Below, one piece after another: positions 1 through 12,300 of a stretch of 64,000 bases of DNA. The stretch spans positions 36,735,994 through 36,799,993 of the forward strand of contig CM067355.1 of the NCBI GenBank assembly GCA_034190875.2, given 5' to 3'. Position 1 is the first letter of the stretch. Each line of letters begins with the position of its first letter. Source of the DNA: Urechis unicinctus. Its lineage: Eukaryota > Annelida > Polychaeta > Xenopneusta > Urechidae. The notes under the pieces are model-generated. The model was given only the letters and a program-made list of their open reading frames with translations, made no database searches and was not told the origin of the DNA. Both the position numbers and the translations under genes were made by a program.

Positions 1-100
1 TAGAATTCGCCCGAAGTACTCTCTTTTAACATGCATGTTGAGGTAGTCACAAATCTATCTTAAAAAGAGTGTTTAAACGTTTTCAACCAATTGTTTCTAG

Positions 101-354
101 TGTCAACAGCCCCAGGGATGATTTCAAGAGCGGACGCAGGGGCGACCTTGACCCTGCCGAACATTGTCAGAATGTCAGGAGTCAGTCGCTCTCCCAAAGC
201 GTTCGTTGTGGAAACCACATCTGGGGGTCCCATCACCGTGACGGCCCTGAACAACTACACAGACAGCTGTGATTCCTATCTGTCTTTACCCGTCTCTGCT
301 CTGGGTACTGAATACATGCCAATTCTCTACTGGCCACCCTGGACAGCAGCTGAG
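101..354 (+). CDS. IgGFc-type gene, first visible exon
   Basis: The acceptor is TTTCTAG at 94-100 and the donor GAG|GTACAT. The exon is in phase 1 at its start and phase 0 at its end. It encodes beta-rich sequence ending YWPPWTAAE, which runs directly into the IIATQDNTTF block of the next exon. Confidence 0.75.
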
Positions 355-3300
355 GTACATATAGGTTCACACCTATCTATCATCGAGTACAATGAGTTCT
401 ATCTTTGATGGTGTGAGCTCTTGTGATTTGGTTAGATATGATTATGATCTCAGTCGATTTGGCAATAATTGGCATCCTCTTCAGTCCAATGCAGACCGAC
501 AATCGACCTAAATGGGACATTTAATATCATAACGTTCGTAATTCGACATATAGTTGTAATCATAACGTGTTGCTCACCTTGCCTGTGTCAGGTGCTAATC
601 ATCGCCACACAAGACAACACGACCTTTGAGATGAGCCTACAAGAAAACCGCGGCATCGCCTTCTCGTTTGAGGGAACGACCTACCAAGGAGGCGACGTAT
701 TCACGGCAAACATGGACGCTTATGACGTCATACAGATTCTTGTGAGTGCTGTATGAATATTCAGTAACTCATGTATCATTGAAGATTGAGGTGTGAATGA
801 ATTGTCCCACGTGACAAATTATTATATGATGGCAAAATTGGTAACATTCGTCACTGCTGAATTTCACGGTGAAATCAACAGAAATATCACTCACTGCCAT
901 GCCCATTCTCCGCGCCGATGGCGTGGGATGGCAGTGCTGAATCTCGCACGCTTTCCGAAACGCTCAGTATCGATTTAAATCGAACGATTTTGTAGCTTAA
1001 CCCCATGAAATGACAATCGACATTATTCCTTGAAAAGTGTAAAATATCACTGAGAAAACGACTTTATTCGGGAAATATTTGATACACATTGATCCCTCGC
1101 CATCCTCTCTTACAACAACACCATGATCAGTTACTCGTATTGCCCTTTGTTTTAGTATAATGCCAGTCGAACTGAAATTTATACCTCAATCACATAAACG
1201 CAATATCTTAAGCAATGCATAAAGTTTTGTGCTCGTTGCAGGATCCTAACGATTTGACAGGAAATCTCATCGCCAGCGACAAGCCGATAGCTGTAATCAG
1301 CGGAAACAAAGCTGTCAACCTCAACATCAACCAGGTAGCTCCGCGAGGACAGGTGATCACTCAGGTGCCCCCAGTAGACGCCTGGGGTACGTCCTTCTAC
1401 GTGCTACCCTTCCCAGGACGCGCTAACACTATCATTAAGTTTGTGGCCAGGTATGAAAACACGACGGTACAGGTGAAGGGATCCCAAACCGACTACGAAT
1501 GGACGGCTGCGTTTGACGGCGATTACGAGGTACAAGACCGACTGGTGTTCGATGGTGAGGTGTACCTGACGGTCACGGCTTCAGACCCCATATTACTGAT
1601 TCAGATGGCGGAGAGTTCGTCTTCTGACAACTCGACTTATTCCACAGCCCCGGCAATACTCCTCGTTCCCGCCTCGAACCAATGGCGCAATGATCATTAT
1701 ATCTACGAGAGCTTGTTCTCTTCATACTATCTCTTGATAGCAGTCGAGTCCGAAAACGCTACAGGTGTCAAGGTCGACGGCACAGCGATAGTCTCTGGTT
1801 GGACTGCGTTTGAATCGAGTACTATAGTGGGCCAGGTTGTCCCAGTGACCGGAAGTAATCATACAGTGAGCCATGACGACGATGACGTTATGATTGGCGT
1901 CAGCGTATTTGCCAGCGTGGCTGATCTGTGTACTTCAGCGTATCCAGCCTCCCTCTGTCTTCCCGAGGTAACTCTCAATCTCATCACTTGAAAAATCTTC
2001 ACATTTTTTTAAGATGTCCCGAGTTATGTTTTTCTTAAAAATCTTCCCATTCCATACCAACCTGCAGGTCATACTTGTTTAATTGATTTTGCAACAGCAA
2101 TCAACTTTATTCTTTCGTATATCGCGATAGTTTGACGTTTCCCAGACGCTGACCACTGCCGGACCTCCTGTGGATAGTACCGCGGCCGATACGACGCTCG
2201 TCGCGTCCACATCCGAGTCGAGAGCCTCCACCGTTGTCGCTGGTTCCACTGCCGACCAGACGATAGATGACAGCACTGAACCAATCACAGCCGCCCAGAG
2301 GACCAGTGAAGCCACGCCTACTGACGATGGCCAAGCAACACCCACTGAAGTCATCCAGGACACGCCCACAGAGAGTACAGCAACCGTGCCGCGTTAGTTG
2401 CAACTATTTAATGATCGCACGAATTCTGTTCTCAAATAATTAATTTGTATTAGTTTTGTGTGTGCGAGTTATTCGTATGAAGCATCGTGCTCTATGAAAG
2501 GACGTGATAGATTGTGTATTTTATTCGCTCAGCGTGTGGATGTGCTGCGGCTTTCGTTACCGCTCCTTCCTCCCAAAAAGACCGCGTAGGAATCTACAAC
2601 TTGTACAGTTGTCTGGTGGATGACAAACCGGTTTACCAACACGCTGATACCGCTACATTCCTCTTCTACAACGAGTCCTCCACCACCTGGGTGAGTTAAC
2701 CTCATCCTTATTCTCATAGTTAAAGAGACTGTTCAGCCCCATATTTGCAACGAGGTTGCCTAGCAAACTGTTTGGCAAGCGCACCTTGGAAACCAAAAGT
2801 TTCATGTTTTCAAGTTTCAGTCGCTACGGGGGAGGGACCGATATCGATAGAACGACACAACTAAACATAACAGATTTCTACAGTAAATCATGAATATTTC
2901 CAGTCAAACAATAATGTTGAAAATTTATCAGCATTATTTTCGATCAAGTAACATTTGCGGCACAAATTAAAAGATGGCATTATTTATGTCTACTCGAAAC
3001 ATAGTAATGTATTTACAAAACGATCCCTGATTGGCCGATATGGGGCTGAAGAGCCTTTTTAAGATGCTCTCCTATTTATTGTGTGGAATTAAGATGTAGA
3101 CCGTCCAAGGTTCGTCTATAGTCGGAAATCAACGCGTGCAATTGTTGATCCATTTGCAGAAGTAGAAATCATAATGAATCAACATATTTCTTCCTCCAGC
3201 CGTCTTTTTGACGTTTTATTATGCATGTGCCTGAATTATGTTAATCGCAGGTATTTAGTGACATTTTGGAAGGATCCGGCATGGCATTTATAGAATCACA

Positions 3301-4306
3301 GGCTGGGGAAGTTGACACGCCCTTCGAGGTATCCGGCAACTGGTTGGTGGAGGAAGGCGGGGTCATGGTTGAAAGAGTCACAGTTTCCGTGGAGTGCATT
3401 TGCAACAGTAAGTGATGAAATCAAATCAAAGTGCACTTCATTTGTTTTTAAATCATGTAAATTATGTCACGCAAATACCTACATTAAGTCCAATCTGTGT
3501 CCCCCGTTGTATCTCTGAGGCTTTTATTAAGTCAGAATGCTTATTTTTAGCGGGTCGTGAAAGTTCAGCCAAATATGGCACGCGGCAGACACTACTAGAC
3601 ATCGGGCGGAGTAGGGGCGATAATGTCAGAAAAAGATGGAATTGCGCATGCATTTTTTTATTTGCATATTTTTGTAAACAATGTTTTTTGGATGTTTTCA
3701 AAGCGCCGATAAACATATGTTATTGATGATTCAATGTTCCCGATACAAACAAAAGTTTATAATAGTGTTATTATAGCAACTAGACGGAAATTGAGACAAA
3801 ACCTTGTACCGACAAAATATATCTTAAAGATTAGATAACGTTTTATAACAAAATATTGACAGAGACTCACTTTTATATACATGATAGCAATCGCCTAGAA
3901 TCTATGAAAACAAATTGATGTATTTTCCTTTGAGCTGAATGATTCCTCATTTTGACGACAACCCAGCGCTCGTTTGATTTGTAACGTTATGATTGCAGAA
4001 CGTGTGTGCCAGGAGCTTGAACTGACGAGCCCTACCCTCGCCAACACCTTCCCGGGCACTTTCGCCTACGACAGCGACATCAACGACCGACCAGCGTACT
4101 ATAACAGCCAACATGGCGTCTATCTCTATTTCCATTCGACAGGAAACTGTCATTTCTGGGCCGTAGCACCCACAACAAACGCAGCACAGTGGCTCATGTA
4201 TTCCTATGATATTTCCCCTCGCCCTAACGAGATCGTAGCGCCTTGGCAAGTAGCGACGGTTGGCGGTTGGGACGAGGATGAAAATATTGTTTTACAGTGC
4301 TCCTAA
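101..4306 (+). CDS. IgGFc-binding-domain extracellular protein, 3' part (5' end outside window)
   Basis: Seven exons with matching phase can be joined: 101-354, 592-741, 1242-1967, 2146-2392, 2533-2690, 3251-3407 and 3999-4306 (TAA stop). They give about 665 residues without a frame break. The first visible exon opens at a splice acceptor in the second base of a codon, so earlier exons lie left of the window. The first three exons carry the IgGFc-binding N-terminal-type fold: an acidic loop with IIATQDNTTF, then DLTGNLIASDKPIAVISG and VPPVDAWGTSFYVLP, which match conserved blocks of that family as I know it. A Thr/Ser/Ala-rich mucin-like linker follows (exon 4), then two small aromatic-rich modules (exons 5-7). 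No transmembrane segment is seen, so secretion is likely. Family members occur in mucus and coelomic fluids. The ligand cannot be inferred. Confidence 0.8.
592..741 (+). CDS. IgGFc-type gene, exon with TQDNTTF motif
   Basis: Fifty codons between a TGTGTCAG acceptor and a CTT|GTGAGT donor, phase 0 on both sides. It encodes IIATQDNTTFEM and a YDVIQIL end, a hallmark stretch of IgGFc-binding N-terminal domains. Confidence 0.75.
1242..1967 (+). CDS. IgGFc-type gene, main 242-codon exon
   Basis: The largest exon of the gene runs from a CGTTGCAG acceptor to a GAG|GTAACT donor, phase 0 on both sides. It holds the DLTG and SDKPIAVISG blocks, the WGTSFYVLPF block and a second beta-sandwich-like half. 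Two cysteines lie near the end (DLCTSAYPASLC). Confidence 0.82.
2146..2392 (+). CDS. IgGFc-type gene, Thr/Ser-rich linker exon
   Basis: The exon follows a TTTCCCAG acceptor. The frame runs to a TAG at 2395-2397, but a GTTAGT donor just before it (C|GTTAGT at 2393) leaves phase 1. That is exactly what the acceptor at 2533 needs, so I read this as an internal exon and not a terminus. The composition (many T, S, A, D, E) suggests an O-glycosylated stalk. If the weak donor is skipped, the protein would end here, which is a plausible alternative short isoform. Confidence 0.6.
2533..2690 (+). CDS. IgGFc-type gene, small aromatic module A, first half
   Basis: Acceptor CGCTCAG, donor TGG|GTGAGT. It encodes YNLYSCLVDDKPVYQHA and a TATFLFYNESSTTW end. 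This is the first half of a module of the kind 'x-x-RPVY-x-WLYY' seen repeatedly in invertebrate secreted proteins. Confidence 0.65.
2720..3062. mobile_element. MITE-like element with TTAA ends
   Basis: In the intron between two coding exons, both ends carry TTAA (2720-2723 and 3059-3062) followed inward by inverted sequence. About 23 of 28 terminal bases pair, with a perfect 13-base core TTCAGCCCCATAT at 2732-2744 and its complement at 3038-3050. The 343-bp length, no coding capacity and a TTAA flank fit a non-autonomous element with piggyBac-type target preference. The family is inferred from TTAA only. A diverged second copy of its left part lies at about 6386-6445. Confidence 0.55.
3251..3407 (+). 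CDS. IgGFc-type gene, small aromatic module A, second half
   Basis: The acceptor is TAATCGCAG and the donor A|GTAAGT (phase 1). The product FSDILEGSGMAF ... VSGNWLVEEGG ... VTVSVEC completes the module begun in the previous exon. A longer open frame here in another register is a shadow. Confidence 0.65.
3999..4306 (+). CDS. IgGFc-type gene, terminal exon with aromatic module B
   Basis: The acceptor is GATTGCAG and the stop is TAA at 4304-4306. One exon encodes a full second module (DINDRPAYYNSQHGVYLYFH, CHFWAVAP, APWQVATVGGWDED, then a final cysteine). It parallels module A, where the same fold is split by an intron, so the two copies differ in gene structure. Confidence 0.72.
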
Positions 4307-4779
4307 ATCTACTTCATGTTTTAGTCTGTTTTTCTGAGGCTGGGGTTTCAACAAAGTATAAAAAAACACTTGACGATTTATTTAAAATTCTCGTAATTTG
4401 TAAAGAGAATGTTTATAATCGTTTGTTGCACAATCAAGATGGGTGACGCTAGGAGGAACTTGTTATTGACGTTATGATAACTACTTCTTTTGTTGCAATC
4501 CTGTACATAATGATTCTTGGTGAATGAGATCACGTTTCCTTCGTTTCCCCCCAAGCCCAGCAGCCCGTGTGATGGCGGCTCTGCACATCCGGTTCTTATT
4601 TTAATGCAGTTGAACAAATGTCTGTCTATAAGTGGGATAACTAAGAATTCGAGGGTTAATATTGTTTTAAGTGTGTGCGCCAATCGGTGTTTCACTTTGG
4701 TTGTTCGCTCCTAAGCTAATGTATTGTAACGATAATGAAGTCGTTAAATCAATGGACCTATTTCCCTTATAATGTTTTA

Positions 4780-4785
4780 AATAAA
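4780..4785 (+). promoter_or_regulatory. AATAAA polyadenylation signal
   Basis: An AATAAA hexamer lies 474 bp after the stop codon of the IgGFc-type gene, immediately before a minisatellite. It is the best candidate for that gene's 3' end. A second AATAAA occurs near 5260 past the array. Confidence 0.4.
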
Positions 4786-4790
4786 TGCCA

Positions 4791-5165
4791 CCCCGTCAGT
4801 TAATTCTGCAGCAGCAGCCATGTTATCTTCTCCCCGTCAGTTAATTCTGCAGCAGCAGTAGCCATGTTTTCTTCTCACCGTCAGTTAATTCTGCAGCAGC
4901 AGCCATATTTTCTTCTCCCCGTCAGTTAATCCTGCAGCAGCAGCCATGTTATCCTTCTCCCCGTCAGTTAATTCTGCAGCAGCAGCCATATTATCTTCTC
5001 CCCGTCAGTTAATTCTGCAGCAGCAGCCATGTTATCCTTCTCCCCGTCAGTTAATTCTGCAGCAGCAGCCATATTATCTTCTCCCCGTCAGTTAATCTTG
5101 CAGCAGCAGCCATGTTATCTTCTCCCCGTCAGCTAATCTTGCAGCAGCAGCCATGTTATCTTCAC
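4791..5165. repeat. Minisatellite, ~41-44 bp unit, about 9 copies
   Basis: Units begin CCCCGTCAGTTAATTCTGCA and continue with GCAGCAGCCATGTTATCTTC. One copy has an extra GCA-type triplet and small length changes in a CT tail. Copies are at least 90% alike by eye. Confidence 0.9.
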
Positions 5166-8100
5166 TCCGGTACTAATTTAAATTTAGCATTAAGAAGAAA
5201 TTGTAGATACACAGCTGGTTTGTCTGAGTAGCTTCCTTTTGTCTGTGATGTATTTAGTCGAATAAAGGCCGAGTAGTCTTGCGTGGTTTGTCATTGAACT
5301 TTGCACATGTTATGTCGATGAATTAATAACACTGCATTTAGACTCGCGAAATGAGCGATATAAAATGTTTTATTCCGATTCATGTTCCAGCGGAAGCTTT
5401 GACACGCACTACAAGTAGCTCTTTCGAACTAAGTACGGGAGTGATGCATGCACTCCCTCTTAGTTCTGGCGTCCAACGCATATTCCCGGCATAAGTCAAC
5501 GGAATCATCAAGAGTTCCGCTGCATTACCTAGTTTAAGCTAATAAAATCAACTTGCCAAACATTTATAGGACCAGAAGCTGAATTTCAGCAACAACAGTA
5601 TCCTGTGAATAAGTATTTTGGCCTAAAACACACCAAACGGTAATATCTGAGCCCGACTTGGCAACATGGCGGCGAGGCGGCGGAAACTAACCAGCGGGAG
5701 GATACACCAATTGGAACATAGACGAGACTACTCACAAGACGCGGGTTCACAGGGACTATTTGTGGCACGAAGCTAAAAGCTAAAATGACCTTGTCTTATA
5801 TGTAGAAAAGGCCGCTAACATTCACTGTCGCACAAATATCACACCGAATCACGAAGAAAACAACGAAAACCTGGGGAAAAGGCGACAGGAATTATCAGCT
5901 ATAGTTTTTGCCTATGTTCTCACCGCCTTATTTACATCGGAAGTTTCTGGGGCTGTCTGGCATATCGTCCTCCGCGCTTGTATTTCGGAAGAAAATATCA
6001 CCGGTAATCTTGGAAAGTCATCGAAAATATAGTTTTCCGTAGACGATAGGAATATGAAACATTATCTCGAACTGAATTAGATAATAACTTTCGACACTGA
6101 TCGCCCGAAACTCGTCAGAACATGCATATTTCGTGAAAAAAGTGGTGAGTTCTGGGTTGATCGAATGCATCGACCAAAAAATTTCGCTTAAACTGTTGGA
6201 CCGACAAGGTGATAAATAGAACCTGACGTTGGCCTTTTGGGCTAACTACAAGACTAGAACAAGTGGCGCGTCTACAACGAGTAGTTATACTTCGGTTATC
6301 AGGTCAGTCCTGCAGAAGCTCTAGGGCAGGAATCGGCGAACAATTAGTGAACAAGGCCTCGGTCTTTGAAGAGAGGTTCAAGTCCCATGTCCGGGATGAG
6401 GTTGCCAAGCAAGCTGCTGGGAAACCGCACCTCACAAACCCCATATAAACTCACTTGCTCACCTATAACCAGGGGCTCATTATGATATTCCAAGAAAATT
6501 ATGAAATCTCCGAGAACTGCCTGAACGCTGGTAAACATTATGACAATGATAATTCTTCATCATCATTTTCTTTCAACCTTCTAGAATGTTGCAGGTTTTC
6601 CAACTACGTTTGCCAACTTGTAGTCTATTTACGATTGATCTACTTAGAATAAATTGCGTAAGCGGTTCCACTGTCAGGATCAGAATCACGAACAAATCCG
6701 TCGACTGACAGAAGTCGTTATGTGGACAGAGAGAAAGGGATCTACGCGGAGCAAACGAAACATGACTCACGACCTGATAATTGTTTTTAATCGACGACTT
6801 TAATAGTTTGAACCAAGATCAAATAATGAGTTGTCCCGTTTGCTGACACCAGACCCTCAATCAGATTTTCAACGATTGACTTAGGAAGGATTGAAACTGA
6901 TCGCTAATGAAATTCATTAATTCCTAACAGAGAATTCCGACAACATGAATTATTGTTGGTTTTTTATATTGATGGAGATTCGTGATGAATATCTCACGAG
7001 CGACACTACCCACTGTCACAGTTATTTAGCAAATGTCACTCACAAAAACATTGAGAATAGCAAGATCTCAACCAGGATACTGTGACCGTCGAGGATTCTA
7101 CGATGACTTGCGAGAGGTGTAGCGAGTAATTGATATAATCCTTTATTTACGAAGTTGTAGATCGGCACGCTCTGAGGATGTTTGGATGGTCTTTATTACA
7201 ACTGTGATGTTGAGATGTTCGAAGTTGTAGATGTGTACGATATATATTTCCAAGTCTGATATATGAGGTTTGTCGTTGTATTTATAGGGCAAAATGTGGG
7301 CTGGACATAGGTGGCGCATTCTGATTGGATGTCCACTGGCATCTGCCCGCACTGGATATTGCCACAATTACTGACTAAACATGAAAGGGATTAAGGTTGA
7401 ATATTGATAAGGTTTAAAGTTGAGATCAAAGGGCCTGGTGTTAATTACCTGTAATTCTGATACGTTTCGGGAGTTAAAGGGGTTTGAAGTTGATAGCTTG
7501 GAATGTTAATTGTGTGAGGGCTATGGCTAGATCGAAATAAGTTTTGTTTGTTTCAAAGGGATTAGTGTATATGACGTGAATTTAGAGGTCCGGAGAGTCT
7601 TGTGAAATGTATGAGGGTCTGGCAGTGATTGAGGGCTGTGATAATCCATTGCAAGCATTATAGCTAGGGTCTTTCCTCCATTAGGCGTTTAAAATTAAAT
7701 GAATTTTTTCATGAGGTAACTTTAGTAATTTTAATAATATTTAACAGATAAGTTTTTGAATTAATGACTTCACAAGTGTCCCCAAGCAACATTTTAATAC
7801 CATGTTTTTGTAAGTAACCCCACCACTCATATGACAGTATTGGTATCAAAATATGACGTCATGCGGTGATAAGTTCTAGGTGCACTTCTGACATCTAATA
7901 GGAAAATTATCTCACACAATATTTCGAAATATTATAGAATATGCGCACACCCGGTAGATTCTGGTGTATAAATTGGCAATAAGGTCTAGGTTTTATTCCG
8001 CAATCACCATGTTACTAGATCATCATGGCACCTGACCAACTTATCACGAGATCACCATGACAACAGATCACAATGGCAGCAGATCAATGCATCACTAGGT

Positions 8101-8915
8101 CACATTGGCCGCAGATCACAGAGGTCGCTTGAAAAAGAAGGCAATATGTTTTTCTTTGAATTCTAGCTGGCCTTTGTATATTTCACTGATCAGCTCGCTA
8201 TGCTCATGACGAGTGTGTTCTGATTGGATGCGCAGAAGTGTTATGAACAATGACCGTAAATAGAGCTGACTGCGTTCATTGAAAAACACTCGGATACTGA
8301 ACAGTTGATTGCAAACCATGAGTTTCCTTGGCAGCACCGCTCGTTGTCATGACGACGCGACTCGGCAAAGTGTGTGTTACGAATTTTATCAATTACCTCT
8401 GTCATCTGAATATGTTTTACAAGTTTTTTTAGTCTTCCCGTGACTCGCTGTCGACAGGTGCGTTAAATGGCAAGCAAAGTAAAAAGAATAAATCATTCAA
8501 GCAACTCGGCAAGAACGGCATCAGTCGAAATGCTTCATAGATATTTGAACATGGAAGACCCGATCGTGCGTCGCATACGCCAGTTTGCGCAGCTTGAAAG
8601 AATGACTTTCTTTTCATCACCATTCACGAGCCTGAACGAGTACATCATCACCATTCACGAGCCTGAACGAGTACATCGCCACAGAGGACATGTACAGACC
8701 GGAAGTAAGACTGTCTTCTTAATGCTAGAAGCATGCGTGGAGCTTTTTCTTAACCATAAGTTAGTGGGATTCCAACTCTTCCTGTATCCCGATACAACCC
8801 CAAGGGTTGTGCCATGTATGTCCATTTCTGCCTGGTGTGGAGACGGCGCGCCGGGTGTAAGCTCATGAGGTGATGGAGAGCGTGGCTTCAACATGGAAAG
8901 AGGAGAAACATCGAG
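5166..8915. other. Intergenic stretch without recognised gene
   Basis: I see no exon chain here. A 36-codon frame at about 5665 starts in a good context (CAACATGG) but leads nowhere. A diverged relative of the 2720-3062 element lies near 6386-6445. Around 8000-8110 short degenerate repeats of an AGATCACCATG-like word occur. An open frame of 133 codons at 8467-8868 contains a 33-bp local duplication and no recognisable domain. Confidence 0.4.
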
Positions 8916-8917
8916 AG

Positions 8918-9043
8918 GATGATCCTTGACGCATAAACAGTGATTACAGGTGATTGGGTGATGATCCATGACGCATAAACAGTGATTACAGGTGATTGAG
9001 TGATGATCCATGACGCATAAACAGTGATTACAGGTGATTGAGT
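8918..9043. repeat. Three-copy 42-bp tandem repeat
   Basis: Three nearly identical units contain GATGATCCATGACGCATAAA followed by CAGTGATTACAGGTGATTG. It lies 330 bp before the large 41-bp array and is unrelated to it. Confidence 0.85.
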
Positions 9044-9368
9044 ACAAGCAAGAACAAGATAGGTGATTGATGTAAAAACAATCGTGGCTTATTTACTATC
9101 GAACATCATCTCGTTCGACCGATTAAGCACATCGATGGAACGATAAAGTACATTATTCTGCTTTCTATGTTTTTTCAAATGTATAATCGATACCTTCTGT
9201 CTGCCCCGATTATCGTCAGGTGAGAAAGACGTTCATTAATAGGGGCCGTTTATATAACACACTCGTACAGGTGAGTCTTTAAACACAAAACCTCCTGATT
9301 ATTACTGCGTCTCAACGGGTGCGGAGGGGGCGTGTCAGAACTGTTATAAATGATGTTTCCCATTCGAG

Positions 9369-12300
9369 CTGTCAGTCACTAGATGTGGGGACGGGTAGGG
9401 GTTATGGAACTGGCAGTCACTTGTTGTGGGGACGGGTAGGGAGGGTGGAAATGTCAGTCATTCGATGTGGGGACGGTGGGGGAGGATGGAAATGTTAGTC
9501 ACTCGATGTGGGGACGGAAGGGGAGAATGGAAATGTTAGTCACTCGATGTGGGGACAGTGGGGGAGGATGGAAATGTTAGTCACTCGATATGGGGACGGT
9601 GGGGGTGGATGGAAATGTTAGTCACTGGATGTGGGGACGGTGAGGGAGGATGGAAATGTTAGTCACTCGATGTGGGGACGGTGGGGGAGGATGGAAGTGT
9701 CCGTCACTTGATGTGGGGACGGTTGGGGAGAATGGAAATGTTAGTCACTCGATGTGGGGATGGTAGGGGAGGATGGAAATGTTAGCCACTCGATGTGGGG
9801 ACGGAAGGGGAGAATGGAAATGTTAGTCACTCGATGTGGGGACAGTGGGGGAGGATGGAAATGTTAGTCACTCGATGTGGGGACGGAGGGGGACAATGGA
9901 AATGTTAATCACTCGATGTGGGGACGGTAGGGGAGAATGGAAATGTTAGTCACTCGATGTGGGGACGGTAGGGGAGAATGGAACTGTTAGTCACTCAATG
10001 TGGGGACGGTGGTGGAGAACGGAAATGTCAGTCACTCGATGTAGGGACGGTGGGGGAGAATGGAACTGTTAGTCACTCGATATGGGGACGGTGGGGGAGA
10101 ATGGAAATGTCAGTAACTCGATGTGGGGACGGTGGGGGACGATGGAAATGTTAGTCACTCGATGTGGGGGCGGTGGGGGAGGATGGAAATGTTAGTCACT
10201 CAATGTGGGGACGGTGGTGGAGAACGGAAATGTCAGTCACTAGATGTAGGGACGGTGGGGGAGGATGAAAATGTTAGTCACTCGATGTGGGGACGGTGGG
10301 GGAGGATGAAAATGTTAGTCACTCGATGTGGGGACGGTGGGGGAGGATGGAAATGTTAGTCACTCGATGTGGGGACGGTGGGGGAGGATGGAAATGTTAG
10401 TCACTCAATGTGGGGACGGTGGTGGAGAAAGGAAATGTCAGTCACTCGATGTAGGGACGGTGGGGGAGGATGAAAATGTTAGTCACTCGATGTGGGGACG
10501 GTGACGGTGTTAATGGAGGATGAAAATGTTAGTCACTCGATGTGGGATGGGGGAGGTGAAATGTTAGTCACTCGATGTGGGGACGGTGGGGGAGGATGGA
10601 AATGTTAGTCACTCGATGTGGGGACGGTGGGGGAGAATGGAAATGTTAGTCACTCGATGTGGGGACGGTAGGGGAGAATGGAAATGTTAGTCACTCGATG
10701 TGGGGTTGGTAGGGGAGAATGGAACTGTTAGTCACTCGATATGGGGACGGTGGGGGAGAATGGAAATGTCAGTAACTCGATGTGGGGACGGTGGGGGACG
10801 ATGGAAATGTTAGTCACTCGATGTGTGGACGGTGGGGGAGGATGGAAATGTCAATCACTCGATGTGGGGACGGTAGGGGAGAATGTAAATGCTAGTCACT
10901 CGATGTGGGGACGGTAGGGTAGAATGGAACTGTTAGTCACTCGATGTGGGGACGGTGGGGGAGAATGGAAATGTTAGTCACTCGATGTGGGGACGGTTGG
11001 GGAGGATGGAAATGTTAGTCACTCGATGTGGGGACGGTAGGGGAGAATGGAAATGTTAGTCACTTGATGTGGGGACGGTGGGGAGGATGGAAATGTTAGT
11101 CACTCGATGTGGGGACGGTGGGGGAGAATGGAAATGTCAGTCACTCGATGTGGGGACAGTGGGGGAGGATGGAAATGTAAGTCAGTCGATGTGGGGACGG
11201 TAGGGGAGGATGGAAATGTTAGCTACTCGATGTGGGGACGGAGGGAGACAGTGGAAATGTTAGTCACTCGATGTGGGGACTGTAGGGGAGAATGGAAATG
11301 TTAGTCACTCGATGTGGAGACGGTAGGGGAGAATGGAAATGTCAGTCACTCGATGTGGGGACGGTGGTGGAGAACGGAAATGTCAGTCACTCGATGTGGG
11401 GGCGGGTGGGGGAGGATGAAAATGTTAGTCACTCGATGTGGGGACGGTGGGGGAGGGAAAATGCCATTCACTCGATGTGGGGAATGAATTAGTCACTCGA
11501 TGTGGGGACGGTAGGGGAGAATGGAAATGTTAGTCACTCGATGTGGGGACGGTAGGGGAGGATGGAAATGTTAGTCACTCGATGTGGGGACGGTATGGAA
11601 ATGTTAGTCACTCGATGTGTGGGGACGGTGGGGGGAGAATGGAAATGTTAGTCACTCGATCACTCGATGGGGTGGGGACGGTCACTCGATGTGGGGACGG
11701 AGGGACGGTGGGGGAATGGAAATGTTAGGATGTGGGGGATAGGGGGAATGAAATGTTAGTCACTCGATGTGGGGACGGTGGGGGAGAATGGAAATGTTAG
11801 TCACTCGATGTGGGGACGGTGGGGGAGAATGGAAATGTTAGTCACTCGATGTGGGGACGGTGGGGGAGAATGGAAATGTTAGTCACTCGATGTGGGGACG
11901 GTGGGGGAGAATGGAAATGTTAGGGGACGGTGGATGTGGGGAGGGGGAGGATGGAATGTTAGTCACTCGTCACGGTGGGGGAGGATGGAAATGTTAGTGG
12001 GGGACGGTGGGGGGGATGGAAATGTTAGTCACTCGATGTGGGGACGGTGGGGGAGATGGAAATGTTAGTCACTCGATGTGGGGACGGTGGGGGAGGATGG
12101 AAATGATGGAAATGTTAGTCACTCGATGTGGGGACGGTGGGGGAGGATGGAAATGTTAGTCACTCGACTGGGGACGGTGGGGGAGTGGGGTCACTCGATG
12201 TGGGGACGGTGGGGGAGAATGGAAATGTTAGTCACTCGATGTGGGGACGGTGGGGACGGTGGGGAATGGAAATGTTAGTCACTCGATGTGGGGACGGTGT

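Noticed and set aside
3312..3518. Open frame overlapping the IgGFc-type exon at 3251-3407
   Set aside because: It is in a different register from the phase-consistent exon and ignores the GTAAGT donor at 3408.
5665..5775. 36-codon frame starting MAARRRKLTSG in a good start context
   Set aside because: No donor leading to a partner exon and no recognisable product. It could be an untranslated first exon but cannot be supported.
6360..6400. GGTTCAAGTCCC resembling a tRNA T-arm
   Set aside because: No cloverleaf around it. The stretch instead aligns with the MITE-like element at 2720-3062.
8467..8868. 133-codon open frame
   Set aside because: Contains a local 33-bp duplication that a minus-strand frame shares. 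No domain and no clear exon boundaries.
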